A stretch of 9,076 nt of DNA from an uncultured Blautia sp. (GCA_900551465.1 URWL01000056.1:1-9076), one strand, 5' to 3'; positions 1 to 6,269 are shown, numbered from the stretch's first letter. The notes: a model not told the origin generated them from the letters alone. Numbers and translations are program-made.

Positions 1-2
1 AA

Positions 3-62
3 ACTTCAGACCTTCTTCTGGAAAAGCTTACAGAAAAATATCACAGAGCTACAGGTTCGTGA
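3..62 (+). CDS. Possible C-terminal tail of an upstream gene (partial)
   Basis: Frame 3 reads in from the left edge for 19 codons (TSDLLLEKLTEKYHRATGS) and stops at TGA 60-62. The composition looks like an amphipathic C-terminal helix. Frame 1 is also open, to TAG 76-78, and frame 2 stays open to about 117, so the assignment is not certain. All three minus-strand frames contain stops within bases 1-60, so a coding end here would have to be on the plus strand. The piece is too short to identify a family. Confidence 0.3.
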   Translation, partial: TSDLLLEKLTEKYHRATGS

Positions 63-77
63 AAAATCAACAAAATA

Positions 78-107
78 GTAGACGAATCCGCTGTAATCTG
101 GTAAACT
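78..107 (+). promoter_or_regulatory. Candidate promoter for fba
   Basis: TAGACG (78-83) serves as a 4/6 -35 box, with an 18-base spacer to TAAACT (102-107), a 4/6 -10 box. The -10 is preceded by TG at 99-100, giving an extended -10 (TGGTAAACT). The same TAAACT hexamer appears in the rny promoter. A second possible -10, TATATT at 113-118, has no good -35. The call rests on sequence only. Confidence 0.45.
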
Positions 108-119
108 AAAGTTATATTT

Positions 120-143
120 GGGGAAAGTCGAAAGCCCTTCCCC
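120..143 (+). other. 5' UTR hairpin upstream of fba
   Basis: GGGGAA (120-125) pairs with TTCCCC (138-143). One more G-C pair forms if an A is bulged. The hairpin lies between the predicted transcription start and the ribosome binding site AGGAGGA (154-160). No T-run follows, so it is not an intrinsic terminator. A stabilising 5' stem on a highly expressed glycolytic mRNA is a reasonable guess but not shown. Confidence 0.4.
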
Positions 144-167
144 GTGAAAGATTAGGAGGAATTTATC

Positions 168-1031
168 ATGTTAGTAAACGCGTCAGAAATGCTGAAAAAA
201 GCGAAAGCAGGTCATTATGCAGTAGGACAGTTTAATATCAACAACCTTGAGTGGACAAAGGCTATTCTGCTGACAGCACAGGAGAACAATTCTCCGGTCA
301 TCCTTGGTGTTTCCGAAGGTGCAGGAAAATACATGGCTGGATACAAGACCGTTGTAGGTATGGTAAAAGGAATGATCGAGGAGCTGAATATCACAGTTCC
401 TGTTGCCCTTCATCTGGATCACGGCAGCTATGAAGGATGCCTGAAATGCGTAGAAGCAGGATTTACTTCTATCATGTTTGACGGTTCTCATTATCCGATT
501 GAAGAGAACGTAGAAAAAACAAAAGAACTGGTTAAAATCGTAGCAGACCATGGAATGTCTCTGGAGGCAGAGGTTGGTTCTATCGGCGGTGAAGAAGACG
601 GCGTTGTAGGTATGGGTGAATGTGCAGATCCTAAGGAATGCAAGATGATCGCAGATCTTGGCATTGATTTCCTTGCAGCAGGAATCGGTAATATTCACGG
701 AAAATATCCGGAAAACTGGGCTGGATTAAGCTTTGAGACTCTGGATGCTATCCAGCAGCTTACCGGAGATATGCCTCTGGTACTTCATGGAGGTACAGGT
801 ATTCCGGCTGACATGATCAAGAAAGCAATTGACCTTGGTGTTTCCAAGATCAATGTAAACACAGAGTGCCAGCTTTCCTTTGCAGAAGCTACACGTCAGT
901 ATATCGAAGCAGGAAAAGACCAGCAGGGCAAGGGTTATGACCCACGTAAACTTCTGGCTCCTGGATTCGAGGCAATCAAGGCTACTGTAAAAGAAAAAAT
1001 GGAACTTTTCGGATCTATTGACAAAGCCTGA
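168..1031 (+). CDS. fba: Class II fructose-1,6-bisphosphate aldolase
   Basis: This cytosolic, zinc-dependent aldolase cleaves fructose-1,6-bisphosphate to dihydroxyacetone phosphate and glyceraldehyde-3-phosphate, and works in reverse in gluconeogenesis. The 287-residue protein fits the class II TIM-barrel family. Visible landmarks are HLDHG at 82-86 (catalytic D84, zinc ligand H85), EAEVG at 133-137, GNIHGKY with H177, LHGGTG with zinc ligand H207, and the phosphate-binding KINVNTE at 227-233. The ATG is supported by AGGAGGA at 154-160, seven bases upstream. The gene has its own candidate promoter and ends at a strong terminator, so it appears monocistronic. Related class II aldolases acting on tagatose-bisphosphate share these motifs, so the exact sugar substrate is inferred from general resemblance to clostridial Fba. 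Confidence 0.93.
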   Translation: MLVNASEMLKKAKAGHYAVGQFNINNLEWTKAILLTAQENNSPVILGVSEGAGKYMAGYKTVVGMVKGMIEELNITVPVALHLDHGSYEGCLKCVEAGFTSIMFDGSHYPIEENVEKTKELVKIVADHGMSLEAEVGSIGGEEDGVVGMGECADPKECKMIADLGIDFLAAGIGNIHGKYPENWAGLSFETLDAIQQLTGDMPLVLHGGTGIPADMIKKAIDLGVSKINVNTECQLSFAEATRQYIEAGKDQQGKGYDPRKLLAPGFEAIKATVKEKMELFGSIDKA

Positions 1032-1075
1032 GATCAACAGAGCAGAGCGTAATTTTATTGAAGATCAATGACGGA

Positions 1076-1113
1076 ACACCGGGAATGCTGTGCGCAGCGT
1101 TCCCGGTGTTTTT
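1076..1113 (+). terminator. Rho-independent terminator after fba
   Basis: ACACCGGGAA (1076-1085) pairs with TTCCCGGTGT (1100-1109). Inside it, a T-G wobble and GCTG/CAGC extend the stem to 15 pairs around a TGCG tetraloop. It is followed by a run of five T (1109-1113). It lies 44 bases past the fba stop. Confidence 0.93.
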
Positions 1114-1139
1114 GACAGAAGAGATTTCTGTATAAAAAT
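1112..1139 (+). promoter_or_regulatory. Candidate promoter for the arginase-like/lgt operon
   Basis: A perfect TTGACA -35 lies at 1112-1117, sharing its first two bases with the T-tract of the fba terminator. The -10 is less clear: the AT-rich stretch 1131-1140 offers AAAAAT (1134-1139, 16-base spacer, 4/6) or TAAAAA (1133-1138, 15-base spacer). Transcription would begin close to 1145, almost at the ribosome binding site AAGGGGAG (1149-1156). Confidence 0.5.
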
Positions 1140-1162
1140 ATACCGCAGAAGGGGAGACTTGC

Positions 1163-1210
1163 ATGGAAAACCTGTTCGTGGTAAGATGGCTTTATGAAAA
1201 AAAAGAATGA
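1163..1210 (+). CDS. Short leader ORF (15 codons) overlapping the arginase-like gene start
   Basis: ATG 1163 follows AAGGGGAG (1149-1156) with a six-base spacing, the best ribosome binding site in this interval. It encodes MENLFVVRWLYEKKE and stops at TGA 1208-1210, within the first codons of the arginase-like gene, which is in another frame. It may be a leader peptide that couples translation to ATG 1194. Alternatively it is the true N-terminus of that protein, disconnected by one extra A in the A8 tract at 1197-1204. It is too short for composition evidence. Confidence 0.3.
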   Translation: MENLFVVRWLYEKKE

Positions 1211-1955
1211 TATTATTTTAATGGATTTTACAGGAACATATAAGGAACAGCAGTTTTATGAGAAGGAAAGCGTTTCCTGGGTAAATGTGCAGGAGCTTTC
1301 CGGCTGTAACTGTTATTGTGACAATGAGGCACAGGAAACGCTGGAGAATCTTATCAGAGAGTATCCGGCAAGGGGAATACACTTTTTGGATTCCGGAAAC
1401 TATCATTATGTAAGCCTGCTGTGGCTGAAAAAGATTCAGGAGCCTTTTTGTCTTCTTTTATTTGACAATCATACAGACATGCAGCCTCCGGCTTTTGGAG
1501 GACTGTTATCCTGTGGAGGATGGGCGGCTGAGGCTCTTAACACGCTTCCTTTTCTCCGTGAACTGATCCTGGCAGGACCGGATCAGGAATCTTTTGACCA
1601 GACGGAAGCTGTTTCAGGCAAGCAGATCCGCTTTCTTTCAAGAGAACGTCTCAGAACAGAAAAAAAAGAGACTCTGCTTCACTTTTTCCAAAATCTGCCG
1701 GATGGACTGCCTGTCTATATTTCTGTAGACAAGGATGTGCTGTGTCCGGAGGATGCTTCTACAGACTGGAGTCAGGGAGATATGAAGCTGGTGGATCTGG
1801 AGGAATATCTGGGGGAGGTTTTGGGCAGAAGAAGAATTCTGGGAATAGATGTGTGCGGAGAATGTGCTTCTTCAGGAAATCTATGGCTGAATGATCTGGG
1901 AAATAAAAAACTGCTTACAATATGGAAAGACTGGAGGGATTCCCATGAAAAATGA
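1194..1955 (+). CDS. Arginase/ureohydrolase-fold protein of unknown substrate
   Basis: The 253-residue cytosolic protein resembles the arginase-agmatinase-formiminoglutamase superfamily, which hydrolyses C-N bonds with a two-manganese site. All six expected ligands are visible in order: H71 (GNYHY), D91-H93-D95 (DNHTD), and D179 and D181 (SVDKD). E223 (GIDVCGE) may match the arginase substrate-side glutamate. The segment after DNHTD reads LSCGGW (105-110), where arginases carry an SxxxHG-type motif with the proton-shuttle histidine. The loop after SVDKD is TDWSQG rather than the usual glycine-rich segment. A different substrate or chemistry is therefore likely. ATG 1194 has only a weak ribosome binding site (see the leader ORF at 1163). 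The 3' end overlaps lgt by 11 bases, so the two are probably co-translated. The fold is a confident call; the reaction is unknown. Confidence 0.75.
   Translation: MKKKNDIILMDFTGTYKEQQFYEKESVSWVNVQELSGCNCYCDNEAQETLENLIREYPARGIHFLDSGNYHYVSLLWLKKIQEPFCLLLFDNHTDMQPPAFGGLLSCGGWAAEALNTLPFLRELILAGPDQESFDQTEAVSGKQIRFLSRERLRTEKKETLLHFFQNLPDGLPVYISVDKDVLCPEDASTDWSQGDMKLVDLEEYLGEVLGRRRILGIDVCGECASSGNLWLNDLGNKKLLTIWKDWRDSHEK
1933..1938 (+). promoter_or_regulatory. Ribosome binding site that sets the lgt start
   Basis: GGAGGG lies six bases before ATG 1945 and inside the end of the arginase-like gene. It favours ATG 1945 over the in-frame upstream ATG 1891, which would add 18 residues unlike the N-terminus of Lgt proteins. 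Confidence 0.75.
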
Positions 1956-2709
1956 ACTTCTTAGGATCGGGCCGTTTACCTTATATGGCTATGGGATTAT
2001 GATCGCCATAGGAGTACTGGCCGGATGGGGAACTGCGGAATACCGGGCACGAAAACTCAAAGCAGATGCGGAACATGTGTTTTTTCTTTTGCTGTGGTGT
2101 CTTCTGGGAGGATTTCTGGGAGCAAAAATTCTGTTCTGGATCACAGAATGGAAGGAGATAGTATCAGACCCGGCATTTATCTTATGGACAATGTCAGATG
2201 GATTTGTTGTTTATGGAGGTATTCTGGGAGGGATTTTTGCCGGATGGCTGTATTGTCGTGTAAAGAAAATATGCTTTCTGGAATATTTTGATCTTATGAT
2301 ACCTTCGGTGGCTTTGGCACAGGGATTTGGGCGCATTGGCTGTTTCCTGGCCGGCTGCTGTTACGGAAAGGAAGCTGAGGGATGGCTTTCTGTTACATTT
2401 CATAATTCAGATTTCGCACCAAATGGCGTAGCGCTTGTGCCTACACAGATTTATTCAAGTATTCTTGATTTTGTACATTTTGCAGTGCTTCTTTATATTG
2501 CCCGTCATAAAAAAGCAGACGGACAGGTGGCTGCATGCTATATGATATTTTATAGCGCTGGACGTTTTTGCCTTGAATTTTTCAGAGGAGATCTGATACG
2601 GGGAAGTGTAGGGAGCCTGTCTACATCTCAGTTTATCAGTATTTTTATTTTTGCAGCCGGGATTCTGCTGCTTACAGGCGTTTCCGGGAAAAAGAAAACA
2701 ATAAAGTAA
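1945..2709 (+). CDS. lgt: Prolipoprotein diacylglyceryl transferase family protein (Lgt), Cys-rich variant
   Basis: Lgt is a polytopic membrane enzyme that transfers diacylglycerol from phosphatidylglycerol to the lipobox cysteine of prelipoproteins. The 254-residue protein has the expected layout: LYGYGIM near the N-terminus (Y16, matching E. coli Y26), YGGILGG at 90-96, GRIGCFLAGCCYG at 129-141, PTQIY at 166-170, and GRFCLEFFRGD at 206-216 (R207 and E211, matching E. coli R239 and E243). About seven hydrophobic segments are visible. Differences from E. coli, by motif alignment, are H103 to Y90, N146 to C133 and E151 to C138, while R143 (R130) and G154 (G141) are kept. From memory this GCCYG form recurs in Clostridia, where it is annotated as Lgt. 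The gene overlaps the arginase-like gene and ends at a terminator. Family assignment is firm; activity is less certain. Confidence 0.85.
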   Translation: MKNELLRIGPFTLYGYGIMIAIGVLAGWGTAEYRARKLKADAEHVFFLLLWCLLGGFLGAKILFWITEWKEIVSDPAFILWTMSDGFVVYGGILGGIFAGWLYCRVKKICFLEYFDLMIPSVALAQGFGRIGCFLAGCCYGKEAEGWLSVTFHNSDFAPNGVALVPTQIYSSILDFVHFAVLLYIARHKKADGQVAACYMIFYSAGRFCLEFFRGDLIRGSVGSLSTSQFISIFIFAAGILLLTGVSGKKKTIK

Positions 2710-2714
2710 GAAAG

Positions 2715-2751
2715 ACCAGACTGTACGTTTTTCGTATGGATCTGGTTTTTT
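2715..2751 (+). terminator. Rho-independent terminator after lgt
   Basis: ACCAGA (2715-2720) pairs with TCTGGT (2741-2746). The stem continues inward, after one bulged A, through CTGTACG/CGTATGG with two G-T wobbles, for about 13 pairs around a TTTTT loop. Six T follow (2746-2751). It starts a few bases past the lgt stop. Confidence 0.88.
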
Positions 2752-2795
2752 ATATGGAAAATACGGACAGTGCAGATAGAAGACTGTCGAAAAGT

Positions 2796-2824
2796 TTTAC
2801 TTGACAATAAGGAAAATATATAAT
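2796..2824 (+). promoter_or_regulatory. recA promoter
   Basis: TATAAT (2819-2824) is a perfect -10, with TTTACT (2796-2801, 4/6) 17 bases upstream as its -35. An overlapping alternative uses a perfect TTGACA (2801-2806) with TAGCAT (2824-2829, 4/6), also at 17 bases. The two may be used together. The transcription start would fall near 2831-2836, just before the LexA box. Confidence 0.75.
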
Positions 2825-2843
2825 AGCATGTAAGAAGAAAACA

Positions 2844-2857
2844 CGAACATAGGTTTG
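2844..2857. promoter_or_regulatory. LexA (SOS) box upstream of recA
   Basis: CGAACATAGGTTTG matches the Gram-positive LexA/DinR consensus CGAACRNRYGTTYG at all specified positions but one (G where Y is expected). It lies just downstream of the -10 elements and 37 bases before the recA ATG. LexA bound there would block early elongation. This is the expected SOS control of recA in Firmicutes. Confidence 0.88.
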
Positions 2858-2894
2858 GAACTTTTGGAATAAGAAATTAAGGAGAAACTGCAGG

Positions 2895-3959
2895 ATGGTA
2901 AATGAAGAAAAGCAAAAAGCGCTGGAAGCAGCGCTGGGACATATTGAAAAACAGTACGGAAAAGGCTCTGTAATGAAGCTTGGCGAATCAGGAGCACATA
3001 TGCATGTAGAAGCAGTTCCTACAGGATCTTTAGGACTGGATATTGCCCTTGGAGTAGGAGGCGTGCCTAAGGGACGTATTGTTGAAATCTATGGTCCGGA
3101 ATCCAGCGGTAAGACAACCGTTGCCCTCCATATGGTGGCTGAAGTTCAGAAAAGGGGCGGAATAGCAGGATTTATTGATGCAGAGCATGCTTTGGATCCT
3201 GTTTATGCTAAAAATATTGGTGTAGACATTGATAATCTTTATATTTCACAGCCTGATAATGGAGAGCAGGCACTGGAAATTACAGAGACAATGGTGCGCT
3301 CTGGTGCAGTAGATATCGTGATCGTAGACTCTGTGGCTGCACTTGTACCTAAAGCAGAAATTGAAGGAGAGATGGGAGACAGCCATGTAGGACTTCATGC
3401 ACGACTGATGTCCCAGGCACTGCGTAAGCTTACGGCAGTGATCAGCAGATCCAACTGCGTGGTTATTTTTATCAATCAGCTTCGTGAAAAAGTAGGTGTG
3501 ATGTTTGGAAACCCGGAAACCACAACCGGCGGCAGGGCTTTGAAATTCTATGCATCGGTACGTCTTGATGTAAGAAGAGGAGAGACTCTGAAACAGGGCG
3601 GAGACATGGTAGGCAGTCATACAAAGGTAAAGGTTGTAAAAAATAAAGTTGCGCCTCCATTTAAGCAGGCAGAGTTTGATATCATGTTTGGCACAGGAAT
3701 TTCCAGAGAGGGAGAAATTCTGGATCTGGCAGCAGAATGTTCCGTAGTCAATAAAAGCGGAGCATGGTATTCTTATAAAGGTGAAAAAATAGGTCAGGGA
3801 CGTGAAAATGTTAAGGTATTCCTTAAAGATCATCCGGAGATCTGTGAGGAAATTGAAAAACAGGTAAGGATCTTCTATCACCTTCTTCCTGAGGATGAAG
3901 CGCAGGAACTGGAACAAAAGACAGAAAATCCTTCTGAAAAAGAGGATGACCTTTTATAA
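2895..3959 (+). CDS. recA: Recombinase RecA
   Basis: RecA is an ATP-dependent strand-exchange protein that forms filaments on single-stranded DNA, drives homologous recombination, and triggers LexA self-cleavage in the SOS response. The 354-residue length is standard (E. coli has 353). Walker A is GPESSGKT at 67-74, the catalytic glutamate is E97 in DAEHALDP, Walker B is IVIVDS at 141-146, and the L2/allosteric region starts [20 protein letters not shown] around N194-Q195. A typical acidic C-terminal tail (EDEAQELEQ to EKEDDLL) is present. The start at 2895 has AAGGAG (2879-2884) ten bases upstream. The gene sits behind a LexA box and is followed after three bases by recX. It is intact, with no intein or unusual insertion. 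Confidence 0.98.
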   Translation: MVNEEKQKALEAALGHIEKQYGKGSVMKLGESGAHMHVEAVPTGSLGLDIALGVGGVPKGRIVEIYGPESSGKTTVALHMVAEVQKRGGIAGFIDAEHALDPVYAKNIGVDIDNLYISQPDNGEQALEITETMVRSGAVDIVIVDSVAALVPKAEIEGEMGDSHVGLHARLMSQALRKLTAVISRSNCVVIFINQLREKVGVMFGNPETTTGGRALKFYASVRLDVRRGETLKQGGDMVGSHTKVKVVKNKVAPPFKQAEFDIMFGTGISREGEILDLAAECSVVNKSGAWYSYKGEKIGQGRENVKVFLKDHPEICEEIEKQVRIFYHLLPEDEAQELEQKTENPSEKEDDLL

Positions 3960-3962
3960 AAT

Positions 3963-4466
3963 ATGACCATGATGGAAATACAGGAAGAACAGAGACAGGC
4001 GCGCAGAAAAGCTATGAAGCTTCTGGAGCGAATGGATCGAACGGAGAAGGGACTTACAGAACGTCTGGAGCAGGCAGGATTTTCCGGGGAAGCAGTAAAG
4101 GATGCGGTTGAATATGTAAAAGATTTCGGATATATCAACGATGAGCGTTATGCGGTAAATTTTATTACATGCCGTATCCATGAAAAAAGCAGACAGAAGA
4201 TATTTCAGGAGCTGTATTCCCGGGGAATCAGCAGAGATATGGCGGAATCAGCCTGGAATACAGCCTGTGAAATAGAAACTCCGGATGAGCGCCGGCTTTT
4301 GAAACGAACTGTAGAGAAACGTTGTGCGGCAGGATCAGAATTAGATGAGAAAGAGATGAGACGCCTTTACGGATTTCTTTCCAGAAGAGGATTTCGTGCC
4401 GGAGAGATTTCTTCCGTACTGGAGGAAATGGAAATTACCTTTTGTAAAAATTATGGCAACAAATAG
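3963..4466 (+). CDS. recX: RecA-modulating protein RecX
   Basis: RecX binds within the RecA filament groove and limits filament growth and ATP hydrolysis. The 167-residue, highly charged, all-helical protein has the family's tandem three-helix modules. The first is seen in LTERLEQAGF...AVEYVKDFGYINDERYA (31-64). The second is around KIFQELYSRGISRDMAESA (79-97). A third is at the C-terminus, around YGFLSRRGFRAGEISSVLEEM (136-156). GYINDERYA at 56-64 is the most recognisable signature. The gene starts three bases after the recA stop and has only a poor, distant ribosome binding site (GAGG 3942-3945), so translation is probably coupled to recA. ATGs at 3969 and 3972 are alternative starts two and three codons in. 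Confidence 0.92.
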   Translation: MTMMEIQEEQRQARRKAMKLLERMDRTEKGLTERLEQAGFSGEAVKDAVEYVKDFGYINDERYAVNFITCRIHEKSRQKIFQELYSRGISRDMAESAWNTACEIETPDERRLLKRTVEKRCAAGSELDEKEMRRLYGFLSRRGFRAGEISSVLEEMEITFCKNYGNK

Positions 4467-4476
4467 GTAGAAAAAC

Positions 4477-4505
4477 TTGACAGATTTCTCAAAAACAGCT
4501 AAACT
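4477..4505 (+). promoter_or_regulatory. rny promoter
   Basis: A perfect TTGACA -35 (4477-4482), a 17-base spacer and TAAACT (4500-4505, 4/6) form a good housekeeping promoter directly after the recX stop. No terminator separates recX from it, so readthrough from recA-recX into rny is also possible. Confidence 0.72.
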
Positions 4506-4539
4506 TGTATTGTTGTATTTGTACAATGAAAACTAAATA

Positions 4540-4552
4540 AGGAGGTGCTCCT
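4540..4552 (+). promoter_or_regulatory. Strong Shine-Dalgarno inside a small hairpin before rny
   Basis: AAGGAGGTG (4539-4547) is an almost complete anti-SD match. AGGAG (4540-4544) and CTCCT (4548-4552) form a perfect inverted repeat with a three-base GTG loop, placed directly before the GTG start at 4553. A five-pair stem with a three-base loop is weak but would hide the SD. The SD confirms the GTG start. Confidence 0.55.
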
Positions 4553-6112
4553 GTGACAACTATCATTATAAGTGTAATTGTCGCTGTAGTGGTCGCACTG
4601 CTTATTGCGGTTCCTCTTACTTGCAAGTTGGCTGTCGAGAATAAGGCAAAGAAAGATGCCGAGGTTGTCGGCACAGCAGAAGACAGAGCAAGAAGCATCA
4701 TAGATGAAGCTTTAAAAACTGCTGAAACGAAAAAAAGAGAAGCTTTATTGGAAGTGAAGGAAGAATCTCTCCGTACGAAAAACGAACTGGAGAAAGAAAC
4801 CAAGGAACGCAGAAATGAGCTGCAGAAATACGAGAGACGTGTTTTATCTAAGGAAGAATCTGTAGATAAAAAAGCGGATATCGTAGAGAAACGTGAGACT
4901 GAATGCACAGCAAAAGCTGCTGAATTGCAGAAGAGAGAAAAGAAAGTAGAAGAGCTTGAACAGAAGGGAGTACAGGAACTGGAAAGAATTTCCGGTCTGA
5001 CCTCCGAACAGGCAAAAGACGAACTGCTGAAAACTGTAGAAGATGATGTTAAGGTGGATGTGGCAAGACTCTATAAAGAGCTTGAGAATCGTGCCAAGGA
5101 AGAAGCAGGAAAGAAAGCAAAGGAATATGTTGTTAATGCCATTCAGAAATGTGCGGTAGATCATGTGTCAGAAACAACAATCTCTGTTGTACAGCTGCCA
5201 AGTGATGAAATGAAAGGCCGAATCATTGGAAGAGAAGGCCGAAATATCCGTACATTGGAGACCCTGACAGGTGTTGATCTGATTATCGACGATACTCCTG
5301 AAGCTGTTGTTCTTTCCGCATTTGATCCGATTCGAAGAGAAGTGGCAAGAGTTGCTCTTGAGAAGCTGATTGTAGATGGGCGTATCCATCCGGCGAGAAT
5401 TGAAGAAATGGTGGAGAAAGCGCAGAAGGAAGTGGAAGCACAGATTCGTGAAGATGGTGAAAATGCTGCTATGGATGTTGGTGTGCATGGAATCCATCCG
5501 GAATTACTGAAGCTTCTGGGGCGTATGAAATTCCGTTCCAGCTATGGACAGAATGCTTTGAAGCATTCTATTGAAGTTGCACAGCTTTCCGGAATTATTG
5601 CTGGTGAAGTTGGTGTAGATGTTCGTATGGCAAAACGTGCAGGTCTTCTTCATGACATCGGTAAATCTATTGATCACGAGGTAGAAGGTTCTCATATTCA
5701 GATTGGTGTAGATCTTTGCAAGAAATATAAAGAATCTGCAGTTGTGATCAATACAGTAGCATCCCACCATGGCGATGTTGAGCCCGAATCTCTTGTTGCA
5801 TGTATTGTACAGGCGGCAGATGCAATTTCCGCTGCAAGACCAGGCGCAAGAAGAGAGACGCTGGAGACATATACCAACAGGCTGAAACAGTTGGAAGACA
5901 TCACCAACGAATTTAAAGGTGTGGATAAGTCATTTGCTATTCAGGCAGGCAGGGAAATCCGTGTTATGGTAGTACCGGAACATGTGACAGATGCTGATAT
6001 GGTTCTGCTGGCAAGAGATATTGCAAAACAGATTGAAGCTGAACTGGAATATCCAGGACAGATTAAAGTTAATGTTATCCGTGAGAGCAGAGCTGTAGAT
6101 TATGCAAAATAA
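4553..6112 (+). CDS. rny: Ribonuclease Y
   Basis: RNase Y is the membrane-anchored endoribonuclease that initiates mRNA decay in many Firmicutes. The 519-residue protein (B. subtilis has 520) shows the standard order. There is one N-terminal transmembrane helix (about 4-25), then a long charged coiled coil rich in K and E (about 30-200). A KH RNA-binding domain follows, with GREG at 226-229 in [13 protein letters not shown]. The HD domain has LLHDIGK with metal-binding H367-D368, the conserved ASHHGD at 403-408, and the AADAIS region around D423. It initiates at GTG behind a very strong SD, has its own promoter, and ends at a strong terminator, so it is probably transcribed alone. Nothing in the sequence suggests loss of function. 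Confidence 0.97.
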   Translation: MTTIIISVIVAVVVALLIAVPLTCKLAVENKAKKDAEVVGTAEDRARSIIDEALKTAETKKREALLEVKEESLRTKNELEKETKERRNELQKYERRVLSKEESVDKKADIVEKRETECTAKAAELQKREKKVEELEQKGVQELERISGLTSEQAKDELLKTVEDDVKVDVARLYKELENRAKEEAGKKAKEYVVNAIQKCAVDHVSETTISVVQLPSDEMKGRIIGREGRNIRTLETLTGVDLIIDDTPEAVVLSAFDPIRREVARVALEKLIVDGRIHPARIEEMVEKAQKEVEAQIREDGENAAMDVGVHGIHPELLKLLGRMKFRSSYGQNALKHSIEVAQLSGIIAGEVGVDVRMAKRAGLLHDIGKSIDHEVEGSHIQIGVDLCKKYKESAVVINTVASHHGDVEPESLVACIVQAADAISAARPGARRETLETYTNRLKQLEDITNEFKGVDKSFAIQAGREIRVMVVPEHVTDADMVLLARDIAKQIEAELEYPGQIKVNVIRESRAVDYAK

Positions 6113-6158
6113 TTCTGGCAGATGATATACTGCAAAAAGTTCTTTTTATGAAGTATAT

Positions 6159-6191
6159 AAGCCGTGTGAAAGAAATTTCACACGGCTTTTT
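6159..6191 (+). terminator. Rho-independent terminator after rny
   Basis: AAGCCGTGTGAAA (6159-6171) pairs perfectly over 13 bases with TTTCACACGGCTT (6176-6188) around a GAAA (GNRA) tetraloop, followed by a T-run to 6191. It lies 46 bases past the rny stop. Confidence 0.95.
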
Positions 6192-6230
6192 GCGTGGTGT
6201 AAATAAAAAGTCTGTTGGCGGCAGACATAT

Positions 6231-6252
6231 TTTTACTGCTGGATCAGTAAAA
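6231..6252. repeat. Inverted repeat just upstream of spoIIM
   Basis: TTTTACTG (6231-6238) and CAGTAAAA (6245-6252) form a perfect 8-base inverted repeat with a 6-base loop. It ends 17 bases before the chosen spoIIM start. No T-run follows, so it is not a terminator. It could be an operator half-site pair or an mRNA hairpin near the ribosome binding site. Confidence 0.4.
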
Positions 6253-6269
6253 TGGTACAGGGTGAGAGA

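Noticed and set aside
183..698. Long minus-strand open frames opposite fba, recA and rny
   Set aside because: They lie antisense to clearly coding, conserved genes, encode low-complexity F/C/H-rich peptides and lack ribosome binding sites; they are shadows of codon use.
1891..1944. Upstream in-frame ATG 1891 as the lgt start
   Set aside because: It lacks a ribosome binding site, adds 18 hydrophilic residues that do not resemble Lgt N-termini, and ATG 1945 has GGAGGG at ideal spacing.
4505..4527. Second rny promoter with TACAAT (4522-4527) as the -10
   Set aside because: The hexamer is good, but the sequence 16-18 bases upstream has no usable -35 and there is no TGn extension; TTGACA/TAAACT at 4477-4505 is better.
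6201..6233. Sigma-E-type promoter for spoIIM (AAATAAA and CATATTTT)
   Set aside because: The -10 departs from CATACAAT, and the spacer of about 18 bases is longer than the roughly 14 expected, so the match is not convincing.
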